A DNA stretch of 32,896 nucleotides from Actinomycetes bacterium (GTDB lineage: Bacteria; Actinomycetota; Actinomycetes; Actinomycetales; Microbacteriaceae), in assembly GCA_023451265.1 (NCBI GenBank), contig JAEYAG010000101.1:1-32896 (forward strand). Direction: 5' to 3'. The position numbers were made by a program, and so were the translations under genes. Each line of letters opens with the position of its first letter. Within the stretch, counting starts at the first letter, position 1. Shown here piece after piece: positions 1 to 9,150 of this stretch. The notes beneath the pieces were generated by a model that had not been told where the DNA came from, ran no database searches, and saw only the letters and a list, made by a program, of their open reading frames with translations.

Positions 1-28
1 AGTCTACCCGCCGACCCCGCCGACGCGG

Positions 29-991
29 TCAGCGGTACTGGGCGAGCCCCGCTTCGGCCCAGGCGGCCGCCGCCCGGCGCGCCCCAGCGGGGGCGAGCAC
101 TTCGAGATCGCCGCCCAGACGCGCCGCGACGCGCTTGAGGCTGCGCTCGTCTCCGACGCGGATGCGCGCGGTGCGCACCGACGCGTCGCCGCCCTGCTCA
201 TCGACCACGACGTAGTCGGCGAGCAGGGGCGCGGCCGCGGCGCGGTAACGCACATCCACCTCGACGTCGCTCGCCGACGGCTCGAACAGCGCCGGCGCGA
301 TGTCGTCGCCGTGGGTGCTGGGGATGTCGGTCAGGCGCACCTGCGAGACCCGGTCGAGGTGGAACGTGCGCATCGCCTCCCGCAGATGGCACCAGCCCTG
401 CAGGTACCATTGGCCGCCCGCGATGTGGACCTTGACGGGGTCGACGGTGCGGGTGGTGGGCGCGGCATCCGGCGCCTGGTAGGTGAACGAGACGGCAACG
501 CCTTCGCGCAGCGCCTGCGCCACGGCGACCCGCACGTCGTCGACGGCTTCGGGCGCCACGATGACCTCGGCCGGTGTCGCGGCGGCGCCTCGGGCGAGCT
601 TCGCCAGCAGCCCCTGCACGATGCCGCTGTCTCCGACGCCCGGCAGCGACGCCGCGACCTGCAGGCCGGCCAGCAGCGCCGCGGCCTCGCGCGCGCTCAG
701 ACGCGGCGTGCGCTCGAGCCCCACGGTGTTCGTGATCACGATGAGGTCCTGTTCGTCGAGCAGGTCCCAGTCGATGTCGAAGAGGTCGTTGGCCATCTGC
801 CAGAAACCGCCCTCGCCGGGCAGCCCGATGACGGTGAGCTTCTCGACCATGGCGCGCATCTGCTCGGGCGTGACGTCGAACTCGTCCGCCGCCTCGGTGA
901 GCGAGACTTCGCCCTTGCCGATCAGGTACGGCACGAGCTGCAGGATGAGCGCCGCGCGATCGGTCGCCGGCAGGGCCCTGCGCGCGATCAT
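29..991 (-). CDS. pafC: PafC-like WYL-domain transcriptional regulator
   Basis: A 320-residue protein with an N-terminal winged-helix region (about residues 1-80, IARRALPATDRAALILQLVP) and a C-terminal WYL domain. The diagnostic tripeptide is intact in QWYLQGW (about residues 193-199), followed by the usual TFHLDRV strand. In mycobacteria PafB and PafC form a heterodimer that activates the RecA/LexA-independent DNA-damage response, with the WYL domain as ligand (probably single-stranded DNA) sensor; that role is family knowledge. The ATG lies inside the pafB stop (ATGA overlap), so the two are translationally coupled. tatA often follows pafC in Actinobacteria, but the window ends here. Confidence 0.88.
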   Translation of the reverse strand: MIARRALPATDRAALILQLVPYLIGKGEVSLTEAADEFDVTPEQMRAMVEKLTVIGLPGEGGFWQMANDLFDIDWDLLDEQDLIVITNTVGLERTPRLSAREAAALLAGLQVAASLPGVGDSGIVQGLLAKLARGAAATPAEVIVAPEAVDDVRVAVAQALREGVAVSFTYQAPDAAPTTRTVDPVKVHIAGGQWYLQGWCHLREAMRTFHLDRVSQVRLTDIPSTHGDDIAPALFEPSASDVEVDVRYRAAAAPLLADYVVVDEQGGDASVRTARIRVGDERSLKRVAARLGGDLEVLAPAGARRAAAAWAEAGLAQYR

Positions 992-1989
992 GATGCGCTC
1001 TCCCCCTCGACATGCGCCGCGAGGGCGCGCTCCAGCCGCGCGATCACCTGCGCCCGCAGCTCCGCCGGTTCTACCACGCGCACCTCCGGTCCGTACGAAG
1101 CCAGCTCGTCGGCGAAGATGTGGACGTCGACGTACGGCACCTCGATGCCCTGGCCAGCCGGTTCGGCGCGTCGGCTCAGCCGCAGCGCCGCCTCGGTGCC
1201 GGGCGCGACCTCGAGCAGCGCCCGCTGGCGCGCGGCGACCTCCGCCAGGCCCGCGAGCGCCCGATCGCCGGCGTCCTCGCGCCGCGCGAGATCGAAGGCG
1301 GTCTTGGTCACCGTGACGTCGGAGGCGATGCGTGAGAGGAGGAAGGTGCGCACGTCCTGCGCGCCGAGGTCGAAACCGTACACATGCCAGCGCGCCTCGT
1401 ACTCCACGAGCGCGTACGGCTCGATGCGACGGCGCGTGGCGGCATCCTCCCCCGCCTTGAGGTAGTCGAACTCGACGACCCGGCCCTGCTCGATCGCCCG
1501 CTGCAGCGGTGCGAACGACGCCTCGCGCAGGTTGATGCGCGGCGAGTAGCCGATGATGGGCGCGTCCACCTCGATCCCGAGCGCGCGGATCTTGCGGAGT
1601 CCGCTGCGGGCGTCGGCCGACATCGAGCTCTCGCTCCAGACGCCGCCGGCGAGGTTCAGCACCGCGAGCTCCGCGGGCGTGAAGTCGATGTCGGCGGGCA
1701 GCTCGTATTCCGCCGTCGGAATGCGGTAGCGCGCTTCGCGCAGATCGTCGGGGTCGGCGTAGTCGCCGATCGTCTCCACCGGGATGCCGAGTGAGCGCAG
1801 GTTCTCCTTGTCGCGCTCGAACATCTTCTCCAGCGCGTCCTTGGACGCGCCGGCCTCACCCTGCTCGCGATAGCCGGCGACCGACGACAGGATCGCCTGC
1901 TTGGTCAGCCCCTGCTCGGTCGCCATGAGCGCGACGACGAGATTGACCAGGCGCTCTTCCGGCGCGGTACGGGTCGTCTCGGTGGCCAC
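988..1989 (-). CDS. pafB: PafB-like WYL-domain transcriptional regulator
   Basis: A 333-residue partner of the downstream pafC. The N-terminal region (about 10-90, RLVNLVVALMATEQGLTKQAIL) is a winged helix. The C-terminal half is a WYL domain in which the signature is degenerate (RWHVYGFD where PafC has WYL). The protein should act as one half of the PafBC activator of DNA-repair genes (family knowledge). The GTG start is chosen because a TAGGAT box sits 6 nt upstream and no Shine-Dalgarno is needed for a leaderless start. An alternative is simply a pair of general WYL regulators, but the tandem ATGA-coupled arrangement is characteristic of pafBC. Confidence 0.87.
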   Translation of the reverse strand: MATETTRTAPEERLVNLVVALMATEQGLTKQAILSSVAGYREQGEAGASKDALEKMFERDKENLRSLGIPVETIGDYADPDDLREARYRIPTAEYELPADIDFTPAELAVLNLAGGVWSESSMSADARSGLRKIRALGIEVDAPIIGYSPRINLREASFAPLQRAIEQGRVVEFDYLKAGEDAATRRRIEPYALVEYEARWHVYGFDLGAQDVRTFLLSRIASDVTVTKTAFDLARREDAGDRALAGLAEVAARQRALLEVAPGTEAALRLSRRAEPAGQGIEVPYVDVHIFADELASYGPEVRVVEPAELRAQVIARLERALAAHVEGESAS

Positions 1990-1995
1990 CCGACC

Positions 1996-2001
1996 ATCCT
2001 A
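1996..2001 (-). promoter_or_regulatory. -10 box TAGGAT for leaderless pafB
   Basis: TAGGAT on the minus strand ends 6 nt before the pafB GTG, placing the predicted transcription start at or next to the start codon. No good -35 box is visible. Confidence 0.45.
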
Positions 2002-2021
2002 GGTGTCGGCTGTGCCGCCGG

Positions 2022-2972
2022 TCAGGAGGATGCGGGCGCGTCGATGCCGAGGATGTCGATGACGAAGACCAGCGTCGCTCCGCCGGGAATCGTGCCGCTG
2101 CCCTCGGCCCCGTAGCCGAGCTCGGGCGGGATGACGGCGAGGATCTGCGACCCCACCGTCTGCCCCTCGAGGGCCTGGGCGAACCCCGGGACGACGCCGT
2201 TCAGCGTGACGGCGGCCGACGCCCCCTTCTGCCACGACGAGTCGAAGACCGTGCGGTCGGCCCAGGTGACGCCGGTGTACTTGATGCGGATGCTGTCGGC
2301 ATCCGTCACGACCGCGCCGTCGCCCTTCTTCAGCACCTCGACGGCGAGGTCGGCGGGCGGATCGGCGTCGGGGATGATGATGCCGGGAGCGCCGTCGGGC
2401 GCCAGCACGACCGACGGCATGCCGCGGCGGTCGTTGTACTGCGGCACGCCGTTGGCCGCGGCAAGGTACACCTTCTGGACGTCCAGGGCGACGACGATCG
2501 TGTCGTCCTCGCTCAGACCCCAGTTCTCGGCCGCGTCCGTCGACAGGGCCGTCGCGGGGACGGCGCCGACGACGCGCGAGCCCTCACGGGCGCACATCAT
2601 CATGTCGGCGAGGCCGTCGTAGTGCTCGCGCCAGGAGCCCACCGTGTCCACCTGCGGGGTCGCGGTCAGCAGGGTCTGGCCCGTCGCGCCGTCGACGATC
2701 GTGGCGGTGAAAGCGAGGTCCTGGGCGTCGGAGGTGATGGCCATTCCCTCGCCCACCGTCTCGTCCGCGGCGACGGTCTCGTGCACGAAGACCGGGGCGT
2801 CGATCGACACCTGCGCCGCCCCCGGCGCGCCGGAGACGTGCACGGCGTCGAGGACGCCGGTGTCGGCGGCCGGGCGCTCGCACGCGGCGGGCGACGAGGC
2901 CGTCGCGCACCCGGCGAGGGTCAGGGCGGACAGGCCGAGAACGGCGAGAACAGCAGGGATCCGGCGACGCAC
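2022..2972 (-). CDS. FKBP-type peptidyl-prolyl isomerase lipoprotein
   Basis: A 316-residue secreted lipoprotein. It begins with a basic n-region, a hydrophobic stretch and a lipobox ending LTLAGC (Cys about residue 22), so it should be anchored outside the cell membrane. The last ~110 residues are a canonical FKBP fold (IRIKYTGVTW, FDSSW, VVPGFAQALEGQTVG, PPELGYG, IPGGATLVFVIDIL) that catalyses cis/trans isomerisation of X-Pro bonds. Residues about 45-180 resemble a second, degenerate FKBP-like domain (FVHETV, DGATGQTL, EGSRVVGAVPA). It starts 4 bases after the trmI stop, so it may be read from trmI or from a TAGACT box overlapping the trmI stop. Confidence 0.88.
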   Translation of the reverse strand: MRRRIPAVLAVLGLSALTLAGCATASSPAACERPAADTGVLDAVHVSGAPGAAQVSIDAPVFVHETVAADETVGEGMAITSDAQDLAFTATIVDGATGQTLLTATPQVDTVGSWREHYDGLADMMMCAREGSRVVGAVPATALSTDAAENWGLSEDDTIVVALDVQKVYLAAANGVPQYNDRRGMPSVVLAPDGAPGIIIPDADPPADLAVEVLKKGDGAVVTDADSIRIKYTGVTWADRTVFDSSWQKGASAAVTLNGVVPGFAQALEGQTVGSQILAVIPPELGYGAEGSGTIPGGATLVFVIDILGIDAPASS

Positions 2973-2976
2973 CGGA

Positions 2977-4032
2977 TCAGTCTACGTCGTCCGTCGCGCG
3001 CTCCCCTGCCGCCGCGATGCGCGCGCCGTCGGCGGCGCGCTGGGCCTCGCGGACGCGCTTGCGGAGGTTCTTGTCGGTGATCTCCCGGTCGCCGACGGCG
3101 CCCGGGGTCCACAGTTCGACGTCCTCGTCGGCGTACGACGGCTTCTTCAGCGCGCGCTTGCGCACATCCGGCGGCACCGCCCCGGGCGCGAGGCGTCGCG
3201 CCGTGATGAGGAAGCCGGTATGCGCCACCATGCGGTGGTCGGGCCGGACGGCGAGTCCCTCGACGTGCCAGCCGCGGATCATCGTCTCGGTGGCTTCGGG
3301 GTCGGTGAACAGCCCCGTGCCGCGGAGGTACTCCGCGACGCGGCTGAGCTGGGTGGCGGTGGCGACGTAGCAGAGCACCACGCCACCGGGGGTGAGAGCA
3401 TCGGCGACGGCGTCGATGCACTCCCACGGCGCCAGCATGTCGAGCACGACGCGGTCGACGGATGCCGGGGTCACCGCGGTCGGCAGCTGTTCGACGAGAT
3501 CGCCGACGACGACCTGCCACGCCGGCGGGTGGTGGCCGAAGAAGGTCTCGACGTTGGCCAGGGCCACCTCGGCGAACTCGTCGCGCCGCTCGAAGGACAC
3601 CAGGCGGCCCGCCGGGCCGATCGCGCGCAGCAGCCACATCGACAGCGCGCCGGAGCCCACCCCGGCTTCCACGACGGTGGCGCCGGGGAAGATGTCGGCC
3701 GCGGCGAGGATCTGCGCGGCATCCTTCGGGTACACGATCGCCGCGCCGCGGGGCATCGACATGACGAAGTCGCGCAGCAGGGGCCGCAGCGCGAGGTATT
3801 CGTGCCCGCCGGAGTTCGTCACGACCGAGCCGTCGGGCTGGCCGATGATGCTCTCGTGGCGAAGAACGCCGTGGTGCGTGTGCAGCTCGCCGCCGGCCCG
3901 CAGCGTGACGGTGTGCAGGCGCCCCTTGGGGCCGGTCAGCTGCACGCGGTCGCCGAGGCGGAACGGGCCGCTGGGGCGCAGGTCGGCCTGTGCGGCGGGC
4001 GGGGCGGGCTCGGCGGATTCAGCCACGGTCAT
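2977..4032 (-). CDS. trmI: tRNA (adenine-N1-)-58 methyltransferase TrmI
   Basis: A 351-residue S-adenosylmethionine-dependent enzyme predicted to make m1A58 in the T-loop of tRNA. The N-terminal beta domain (FRLGDRVQLTGPKG) is followed by the conserved HEYLALRP and MSMPRGAAIVYPKDAAQI segments, the SAM motif I VVEAGVGSGALSMWLLRAIG, the acidic loop VSFERR, and VDRVVLDMLAPWE with the family D-M-x-x-P-W. The open frame runs far upstream; I chose the ATG at 4032 because it opens the recognisable N-terminus and overlaps the HAD stop as ATGA. The upstream extension is Arg/Pro-rich antisense-like sequence. The basic tail (KNLRKRVREAQRAADG) may contact tRNA (inference). Confidence 0.9.
   Translation of the reverse strand: MTVAESAEPAPPAAQADLRPSGPFRLGDRVQLTGPKGRLHTVTLRAGGELHTHHGVLRHESIIGQPDGSVVTNSGGHEYLALRPLLRDFVMSMPRGAAIVYPKDAAQILAAADIFPGATVVEAGVGSGALSMWLLRAIGPAGRLVSFERRDEFAEVALANVETFFGHHPPAWQVVVGDLVEQLPTAVTPASVDRVVLDMLAPWECIDAVADALTPGGVVLCYVATATQLSRVAEYLRGTGLFTDPEATETMIRGWHVEGLAVRPDHRMVAHTGFLITARRLAPGAVPPDVRKRALKKPSYADEDVELWTPGAVGDREITDKNLRKRVREAQRAADGARIAAAGERATDDVD
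2979..2984 (-). promoter_or_regulatory. -10 box TAGACT before FKBP gene
   Basis: TAGACT on the minus strand ends 6 nt before the FKBP GTG. It overlaps the last codons of trmI, which could make it coincidental; the spacing matches the other leaderless candidates here. Confidence 0.35.
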
Positions 4033-4721
4033 CGGTGTCCTTCGGCGGGGGTGGGGCGGGCGGGGCGAGTGGAGTGGAAGGCGGCGATGTCGGCCGTCGT
4101 GCGTCCCGCGAGCGTCGGCCACAGCGCGTGGGCGCCGACGCCGACGAGCGAGACCATGAGCGGCACGCCGATGGTGGCGACCCCGGCGGCGACGGCGGCG
4201 CGGACGCCGGTGGGCGAGTCCTCGATCGCGACGGCGTCGCCGGGTGCGATGTCGAGGGCCCGGCAGGCCTGCAGATAGGCGTCCGGGTAGGGCTTGGGCC
4301 TCGTGGCGTCGTCGCCCGACACGATGACCTCGAACGTGTCGCCGAACGGAGCGACGACCTGCTCCGCCATCCGCCGCAGCGACATCGTCACCAGCGCGCA
4401 CCGCACGCCCGCCGCGCGCAGGTCGGCGAGCAGCTCGGCGGCGCCGGGGCGCAGCGGATTGCCCTGCTCCGCGATGGTCTGCGTGACGCGCTCGGTGAGG
4501 TGGTCGATGATCTCGGTCGCGGCCATCCGCACGCCCGCTGCCTGCAGGATGGTCGCCGAGCTCTCCAGCCCCTGGCCGACGAGGGTGAGGGCCTGCTCGT
4601 GGGTCCACGTGCCGCCGAACGATTCGACCAGCGCCGTCTCCGCGCTCATCCAGTACGGTTCGGTGTCCACCAGGGTGCCGTCCATGTCCCAGAGGACGGC
4701 GGCAGGAAGGGTTGCGCTCAC
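4029..4721 (-). CDS. HAD-superfamily phosphatase/phosphomutase-like hydrolase
   Basis: A 230-residue haloacid-dehalogenase family hydrolase. Motif I is complete (WDMDGTLVDTEPYW, nucleophile first Asp, residues about 11-24), motif II is CALVTMS, motif III is the Lys in RPKPYPDAY, and motif IV is AIEDSPTG. The helical cap after motif I resembles beta-phosphoglucomutase or GS1-like sugar phosphatases; the substrate is unknown. The GTG start follows a TAGCAT box by 6 nt. Its stop overlaps the trmI start, so both are cotranscribed, although no functional link is known to me. Confidence 0.87.
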   Translation of the reverse strand: MSATLPAAVLWDMDGTLVDTEPYWMSAETALVESFGGTWTHEQALTLVGQGLESSATILQAAGVRMAATEIIDHLTERVTQTIAEQGNPLRPGAAELLADLRAAGVRCALVTMSLRRMAEQVVAPFGDTFEVIVSGDDATRPKPYPDAYLQACRALDIAPGDAVAIEDSPTGVRAAVAAGVATIGVPLMVSLVGVGAHALWPTLAGRTTADIAAFHSTRPARPTPAEGHR

Positions 4722-4727
4722 CGATTC

Positions 4728-4733
4728 ATGCTA
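4728..4733 (-). promoter_or_regulatory. -10 box TAGCAT for leaderless HAD-trmI operon
   Basis: TAGCAT on the minus strand ends 6 nt before the GTG of the HAD gene, the first gene of the coupled HAD-trmI unit. Confidence 0.45.
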
Positions 4734-4834
4734 CCGGGGCCGGTTTCGGGCGGCGTGGCCACGGCTTGCCCCCGGCCCGGTGCCGGTCGTAGCGCGTATC
4801 GTGGGGGGATCGGTTCACCGACGGAAGGGGCGGC

Positions 4835-5691
4835 GTGGACGAACTGGGTCAGCGGGTGCTGGTCGTGGCGTTCGACGGCTGGAACGACGCGGGCGAAGCC
4901 GCGTCCGCCGCCGTGTCCCACATCCGCGAGTCGGGGGCGTACCGAGAGGTCTTCTCCGTCGACCCCGAGCTGTACTTCGACTACCAGTACACGCGGCCGC
5001 AGATCCGGCTGGATGCCGACGGCTCACGCACCCTGACGTGGCCCGACGCGACGCTGTGGCGCCCCCTGCATCCGTCCGACGACGCCCGCCTGTGGCTGCT
5101 GTCGGGCGTGGAGCCGGCGCGGGCGTGGCAGGCGTTCGTGGCGGAACTGATCGACGCGGCGCTGAGCGAGGACATCACGGGCATCGTGGCGCTGGGTTCG
5201 ATGATGTCGGACGTGCCTCACACCCGGCCGATCTCCGTGTTCGCGGGCAGCGACAACGACCGCCTCCGCACGGCGCTGGGCCTGGAGAAGCCCAGCTACG
5301 AGGGACCCGCCGGCATCCTGTCGGTGCTCGCCGCCGCCGCCGAGGAGGCCGGCATCCCGTGCGCCTCGCTGTGGGCGAGCGTGCCGCACTACGTCGCCGG
5401 GCACACACCCTCGCCGAAGGCGACGCTCGCGCTGCTCGACCGGCTCACCGCGCTCACCGGCGCCGTCGTGGCCCGCGGCGAACTGCCCGCCGAGGCGCTC
5501 GCGTGGGAGGCGTCGATCGACGCCGCGGCCGCCGACGACGAGGAGATGACGGAGTACATCCGCCAGCTCGAGCAGACCCGCGACACATGGGACTCGCCGG
5601 AGGCATCGGGCGACGCGATCGCGCAGGAGTTCGAGCGGTATCTCCGCCGCGGCGGCGAGGGGCCGGGCAAGCCCGGCCGCGACGACCGGCG

Positions 5692-5698
<7 letters not shown>
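4835..5698 (+). CDS. PAC2-family protein
   Basis: A 287-residue member of the PAC2 family, named for eukaryotic proteasome-assembly chaperones and widespread in Actinobacteria, where its role is unclear. Visible family marks are VLVVAFDGWNDAGEAAS at the N-terminus, YFDYQYTRPQ, ITGIVALGSMMSDVPHTRPI, YEGPAGILSVL, and SLWASVPHYVAGHTPSPKATLAL. The GTG start has an AGGGG Shine-Dalgarno at about 4826-4830. It is transcribed divergently from the HAD gene. Its last 7 bases overlap the uppP 3' end on the other strand. The C-terminus is charged and probably disordered. Confidence 0.85.
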
Positions 5699-6522
<824 letters not shown>

Positions 6523-6532
6523 GCCGCGCCTT

Positions 6533-7876
6533 TCAGTACGAGCGGATGAGATCGGTCAGCACGCGCTGGCCGAACACGAGTGCGTCGATCGGGACACGCT
6601 CATCCACCCCATGGAACATACCGGTGAAGTCGAGGTCCGCCGGAAGGCGCAACGGGGCGAAGCCGTACCCGGCAATGCCGAGCTCGGCGAGGGCCTTGTT
6701 GTCGGTGCCGCCGCCCATGAGGTACGGGACGACCGGGATGCCCGGGTCGTGACGTTCCAGCGCGCCGACCATCGCATCGACCAGGGAGCCGGCGAACGGC
6801 ACCTCCAGGCCGATGTCGCGGTGGGCGATCTCGATCTCGATGTCGTCGCCGACGATCCGCTGGATCTCGGCGAGCACACGATCTTCCTGCCCCGGCAGGG
6901 TGCGCACGTCGATCGCCGCGACCGCGGCATCCGGGATCACATTGTGCTTGTAGCCCGCGGTGAGCCCGGTCGGATTCGTCGTGGTGCGGAAGGTGGAGCG
7001 CAAGAACCCGGATGCCGGGCCCGTCGCCGCAGCGACGACGTCGGGTTCTGCGGGATCGGCACCGCAGAGGGCCGCGAGCCCGTCGACCGTCTGGCGCGTC
7101 GTGGCGGTGAGGTCGATCGGCCACGCCGTGCGGCCGAGGGCGGCCACCGCCTCGGCCAGCCGAGTGACGGCGTTGTCAGTGTGGAAACGGCTGCCGTGCC
7201 CGGCCGTGCCGCGGGCGCGTAACCGCAGCCAGACGAGGGCCTTCTCCCCCACCTGCAGCAGGTAGGCACGACGATCGCCGACGGGGATCGAATAGCCCCC
7301 GACCTCGCTGATCGCCTCGGTCGCCCCCGCGAACCACTCCGGGCGGTCGCGGACGACCAACTGCGAGCCCTCGACGCCGCCGTTCTCCTCGTCGGCGAAG
7401 AACGTCACGATCAGGTCGCGGGCGGGCTGCTCCCCCGCACGCAGCAGGTCGGCGACCGAGGCGAGGATCATGGCGTCCATGTCCTTCATGTCGACCGCGC
7501 CGCGGCCCCACAGCATCCCGTCCCGGACGACGCCGGCGAAGGGGTCGACGCTCCAGTCCTCCGCCACGGCGGGAACGACGTCGAGGTGGCCGTGGAGGAC
7601 GAGCGCCGGCTTGTCGCCGCCCCGCCCCGGGATGCGGACGCTGAGATTCGTGCGCCGCGGGATCGGCTCGTAGAACTCCGGCTTCAGCCCGAGCGACTCG
7701 AGGTACGCGCCGACGTACTCCGCGGCGTCGCGCTCGCCGTTGCTGCGGCCCTCGCCGTAGTTCGTCGTGTCGAAGCGGATGAGGTCGCGCGCGATACGGG
7801 CGACCTCGGGCAGCTCGTCGGGGGTCGAGGCGGGGTGGTCGGGGCGGTCGAAGTGTTCGCTGGATTGGTCGCTCAC
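6533..7876 (-). CDS. M20 family metallopeptidase (DapE/ArgE/CPG2-like)
   Basis: A 447-residue zinc-dependent amidohydrolase or carboxypeptidase. Metal ligands are visible in order: LVLHGHLDVVP (His, Asp), WGRGAVDMKDMDAM (bridging Asp), FFADEENGG (catalytic Glu and metal Glu), and a late His in MFHGVDERV. The dimerisation domain lies between about 215 and 340. Its position beside uppP recalls the M. tuberculosis gene often labelled dapE2, but it lacks evidence for a true DapE role and the substrate is unknown. An in-frame start exists 23 codons upstream; I chose the GTG at 7876 because a TACCGT box lies 6 nt before it and the upstream extension is Arg/Gln-rich. Confidence 0.87.
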   Translation of the reverse strand: MSDQSSEHFDRPDHPASTPDELPEVARIARDLIRFDTTNYGEGRSNGERDAAEYVGAYLESLGLKPEFYEPIPRRTNLSVRIPGRGGDKPALVLHGHLDVVPAVAEDWSVDPFAGVVRDGMLWGRGAVDMKDMDAMILASVADLLRAGEQPARDLIVTFFADEENGGVEGSQLVVRDRPEWFAGATEAISEVGGYSIPVGDRRAYLLQVGEKALVWLRLRARGTAGHGSRFHTDNAVTRLAEAVAALGRTAWPIDLTATTRQTVDGLAALCGADPAEPDVVAAATGPASGFLRSTFRTTTNPTGLTAGYKHNVIPDAAVAAIDVRTLPGQEDRVLAEIQRIVGDDIEIEIAHRDIGLEVPFAGSLVDAMVGALERHDPGIPVVPYLMGGGTDNKALAELGIAGYGFAPLRLPADLDFTGMFHGVDERVPIDALVFGQRVLTDLIRSY

Positions 7877-7882
7877 CCATCC

Positions 7883-7888
7883 ACGGTA
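7883..7888 (-). promoter_or_regulatory. -10 box TACCGT for leaderless M20 peptidase-uppP unit
   Basis: TACCGT on the minus strand ends 6 nt before the chosen GTG at 7876, supporting the internal start over the longer open frame. Confidence 0.4.
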
Positions 7889-7977
7889 ACCGTCGCGGTC
7901 TCCCTGCCTCCGGATCGCGCGGGCTTGACCCTGCCCCTGCGTCATGGTTCTGACGAGGGCGGCCAGGACTCAGCCTG

Positions 7978-8748
7978 TCACCAGAGCGGTTCGGCTGTGT
8001 CCGCTTGGGCATCGTCAAGCGGCCGAGAGGCTCTAGACGGCCAGGGCAGCCAGTTGCCATCGGCGCTGACTGCGGCCACCACATCGAGTGTGGCGCGGGC
8101 AGACTTGAGCAGCTCGGCTGGTACATCTTCGGCGCGCAACTGTCCGCTCCTCTGGCTCTCGCCGTTCAACGACCGCAGGCGGTAGGAGACGGTCTGCCCC
8201 ATGCCCTTCACAAGGCCGCGACCTCGGTCGTAGCTCCATTTCGCGCGCCGTGGTTCGCTCACCTCCTCGCCGAAACCACCGCCGACGATCGCGAACACCT
8301 GCCATTCGAGTTCTTCTGCGATATCGTCCCATCGCTCGTCGCAGGCGTTGCAGCCGCACGAAGGGTAGAACTCCCTGAAAAGTGTTCCGGCGTGCACTCG
8401 CAGCGCGGGATAGCTCGTCAGCACGATAACGAGGGGAGCGCACGCGTCGCTTCGCGGAGTGAGCCGGACGGCGCGCACGGCCTCCTCGGCGCTCGGCGCG
8501 TGCAGCAGGCCGGTCGTGACGTGGTGCCCTTCCTCGACGTCGACGTCGTAGGTGGAGGCGAGATAGTCGATGAGCGCTGCCGCGACAGTATGCAGCGGAG
8601 CGAAGCGCTCCGGGTGCTCGTCCACCGAGTAGCTGTCCTCGGGCGGAGCTTCCCCACGGCTCGCCCAGCGGTTGCCGTAGTCGATGACGTTGCCGTCATC
8701 GTCTCGGAACTCGACCGATTCGACATGCGGTCTCGTGTACGCACTCAT
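7978..8748 (-). CDS. DUF6226-like protein of unknown function
   Basis: A 256-residue soluble protein that I recognise only as resembling the actinobacterial DUF6226 family; its function is not known. Visible features are a conserved-looking N-terminus (RPHVESVEFRDDDGNVIDYGNRW), a central FYPSCGCNACDERWDD segment whose C-x-C-x-x-C cluster could bind a metal (inference), and a WSYDRGRGLVKGMGQ block. The ATG at 8748 has a GGGAG Shine-Dalgarno; an upstream in-frame extension of 39 codons looks non-coding. The gene uses more A/T at third positions than its left-hand neighbours and contains none of the GGATGCC heptamers seen elsewhere, so it may be an acquired gene next to the tRNA-Leu element. Confidence 0.7.
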   Translation of the reverse strand: MSAYTRPHVESVEFRDDDGNVIDYGNRWASRGEAPPEDSYSVDEHPERFAPLHTVAAALIDYLASTYDVDVEEGHHVTTGLLHAPSAEEAVRAVRLTPRSDACAPLVIVLTSYPALRVHAGTLFREFYPSCGCNACDERWDDIAEELEWQVFAIVGGGFGEEVSEPRRAKWSYDRGRGLVKGMGQTVSYRLRSLNGESQRSGQLRAEDVPAELLKSARATLDVVAAVSADGNWLPWPSRASRPLDDAQADTAEPLW

Positions 8749-8806
8749 GCGGACTCCCGCCCCCGTTCCTACTTTGCCCCGAGAGATGGGCAGTGGCGTC
8801 CCATCG

Positions 8807-8938
8807 TTACGCTGACGCGCTATAGCGCTGGCGCGCGGCTTCGCCGCTGGTGCCGATCGCCTCACCGACCTCGCGCCACGACCGCAACGCGATCATCGCG
8901 CCCAGCGACAGCCCGCGCAGGTGCACCGTGTCAGCCCT
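8807..8938 (-). pseudogene. 3' fragment of a helix-turn-helix protein gene
   Basis: The open frame ending at 8807 encodes RADTVHLRGLSLGAMIAL followed by RSWREVGEAIGTSGEAARQRY, which looks like a sigma-region-4-like helix-turn-helix at a protein's C-terminus. Upstream the frame runs into the hairpin and att-like sequence at 8966-9034, and no plausible start with a Shine-Dalgarno is seen. I read it as the 3' remainder of a gene whose 5' part has been lost, probably by rearrangement at this tRNA hotspot. It could instead be a very small gene starting at the internal ATG (MIALRSW). Confidence 0.4.
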
Positions 8939-8965
8939 GTGCCGCTCGAACCTCAACGAAAGCGA

Positions 8966-9000
8966 CCCCTGACCTAGAGAACTGAATCTCAGGTCAGGGG
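8966..9000 (-). terminator. Hairpin next to the left att-like repeat
   Basis: Perfect 10-bp arms CCCCTGACCT (8966-8975) and AGGTCAGGGG (8991-9000), extended inside by GAGA/TCTC (8977-8980, 8987-8990). It lies at the same place relative to the 9014-9034 repeat as the tRNA-Leu terminator does to the tRNA, so it is probably the original tRNA-Leu terminator displaced by integration. Confidence 0.55.
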
Positions 9001-9013
9001 CCGCTTCGTTCTG

Positions 9014-9034
9014 TGCGCGAAGGGGGACTTGAAC
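9014..9034 (-). repeat. att-like direct repeat, distal copy (tRNA-Leu 3' end fragment)
   Basis: Twenty of 21 bases match 12721-12741, the 3' end of tRNA-Leu (acceptor and T arm); the one difference is A at 9021 against G at 12728. The rest of the tRNA is absent here, as expected for the displaced end of the target gene after integration. Confidence 0.75.
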
Positions 9035-9150
9035 TGATCCGTTCCCTCTCGCACACGAGATCGCGAACCGGCGTTCTGCCGCATGATTCCGCCGTTTCTG
9101 CGGAGCATGCCTGTGGATAACTGCACCGCGATTCACGACCTAGCAGGGTT

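Noticed and set aside
2644..4278. 544-codon open frame on the + strand opposite FKBP and trmI
   Set aside because: Low-complexity composition and no domain; antisense to two well-supported genes.
4033..4608. Long N-terminal extension of trmI
   Set aside because: Overlaps the HAD gene out of frame with Arg-rich composition; the ATGA start fits the family N-terminus.
9014..9034. A second tRNA gene
   Set aside because: Only the acceptor/T-arm 3' end is present; no anticodon or D arm follows, so it is an att fragment.
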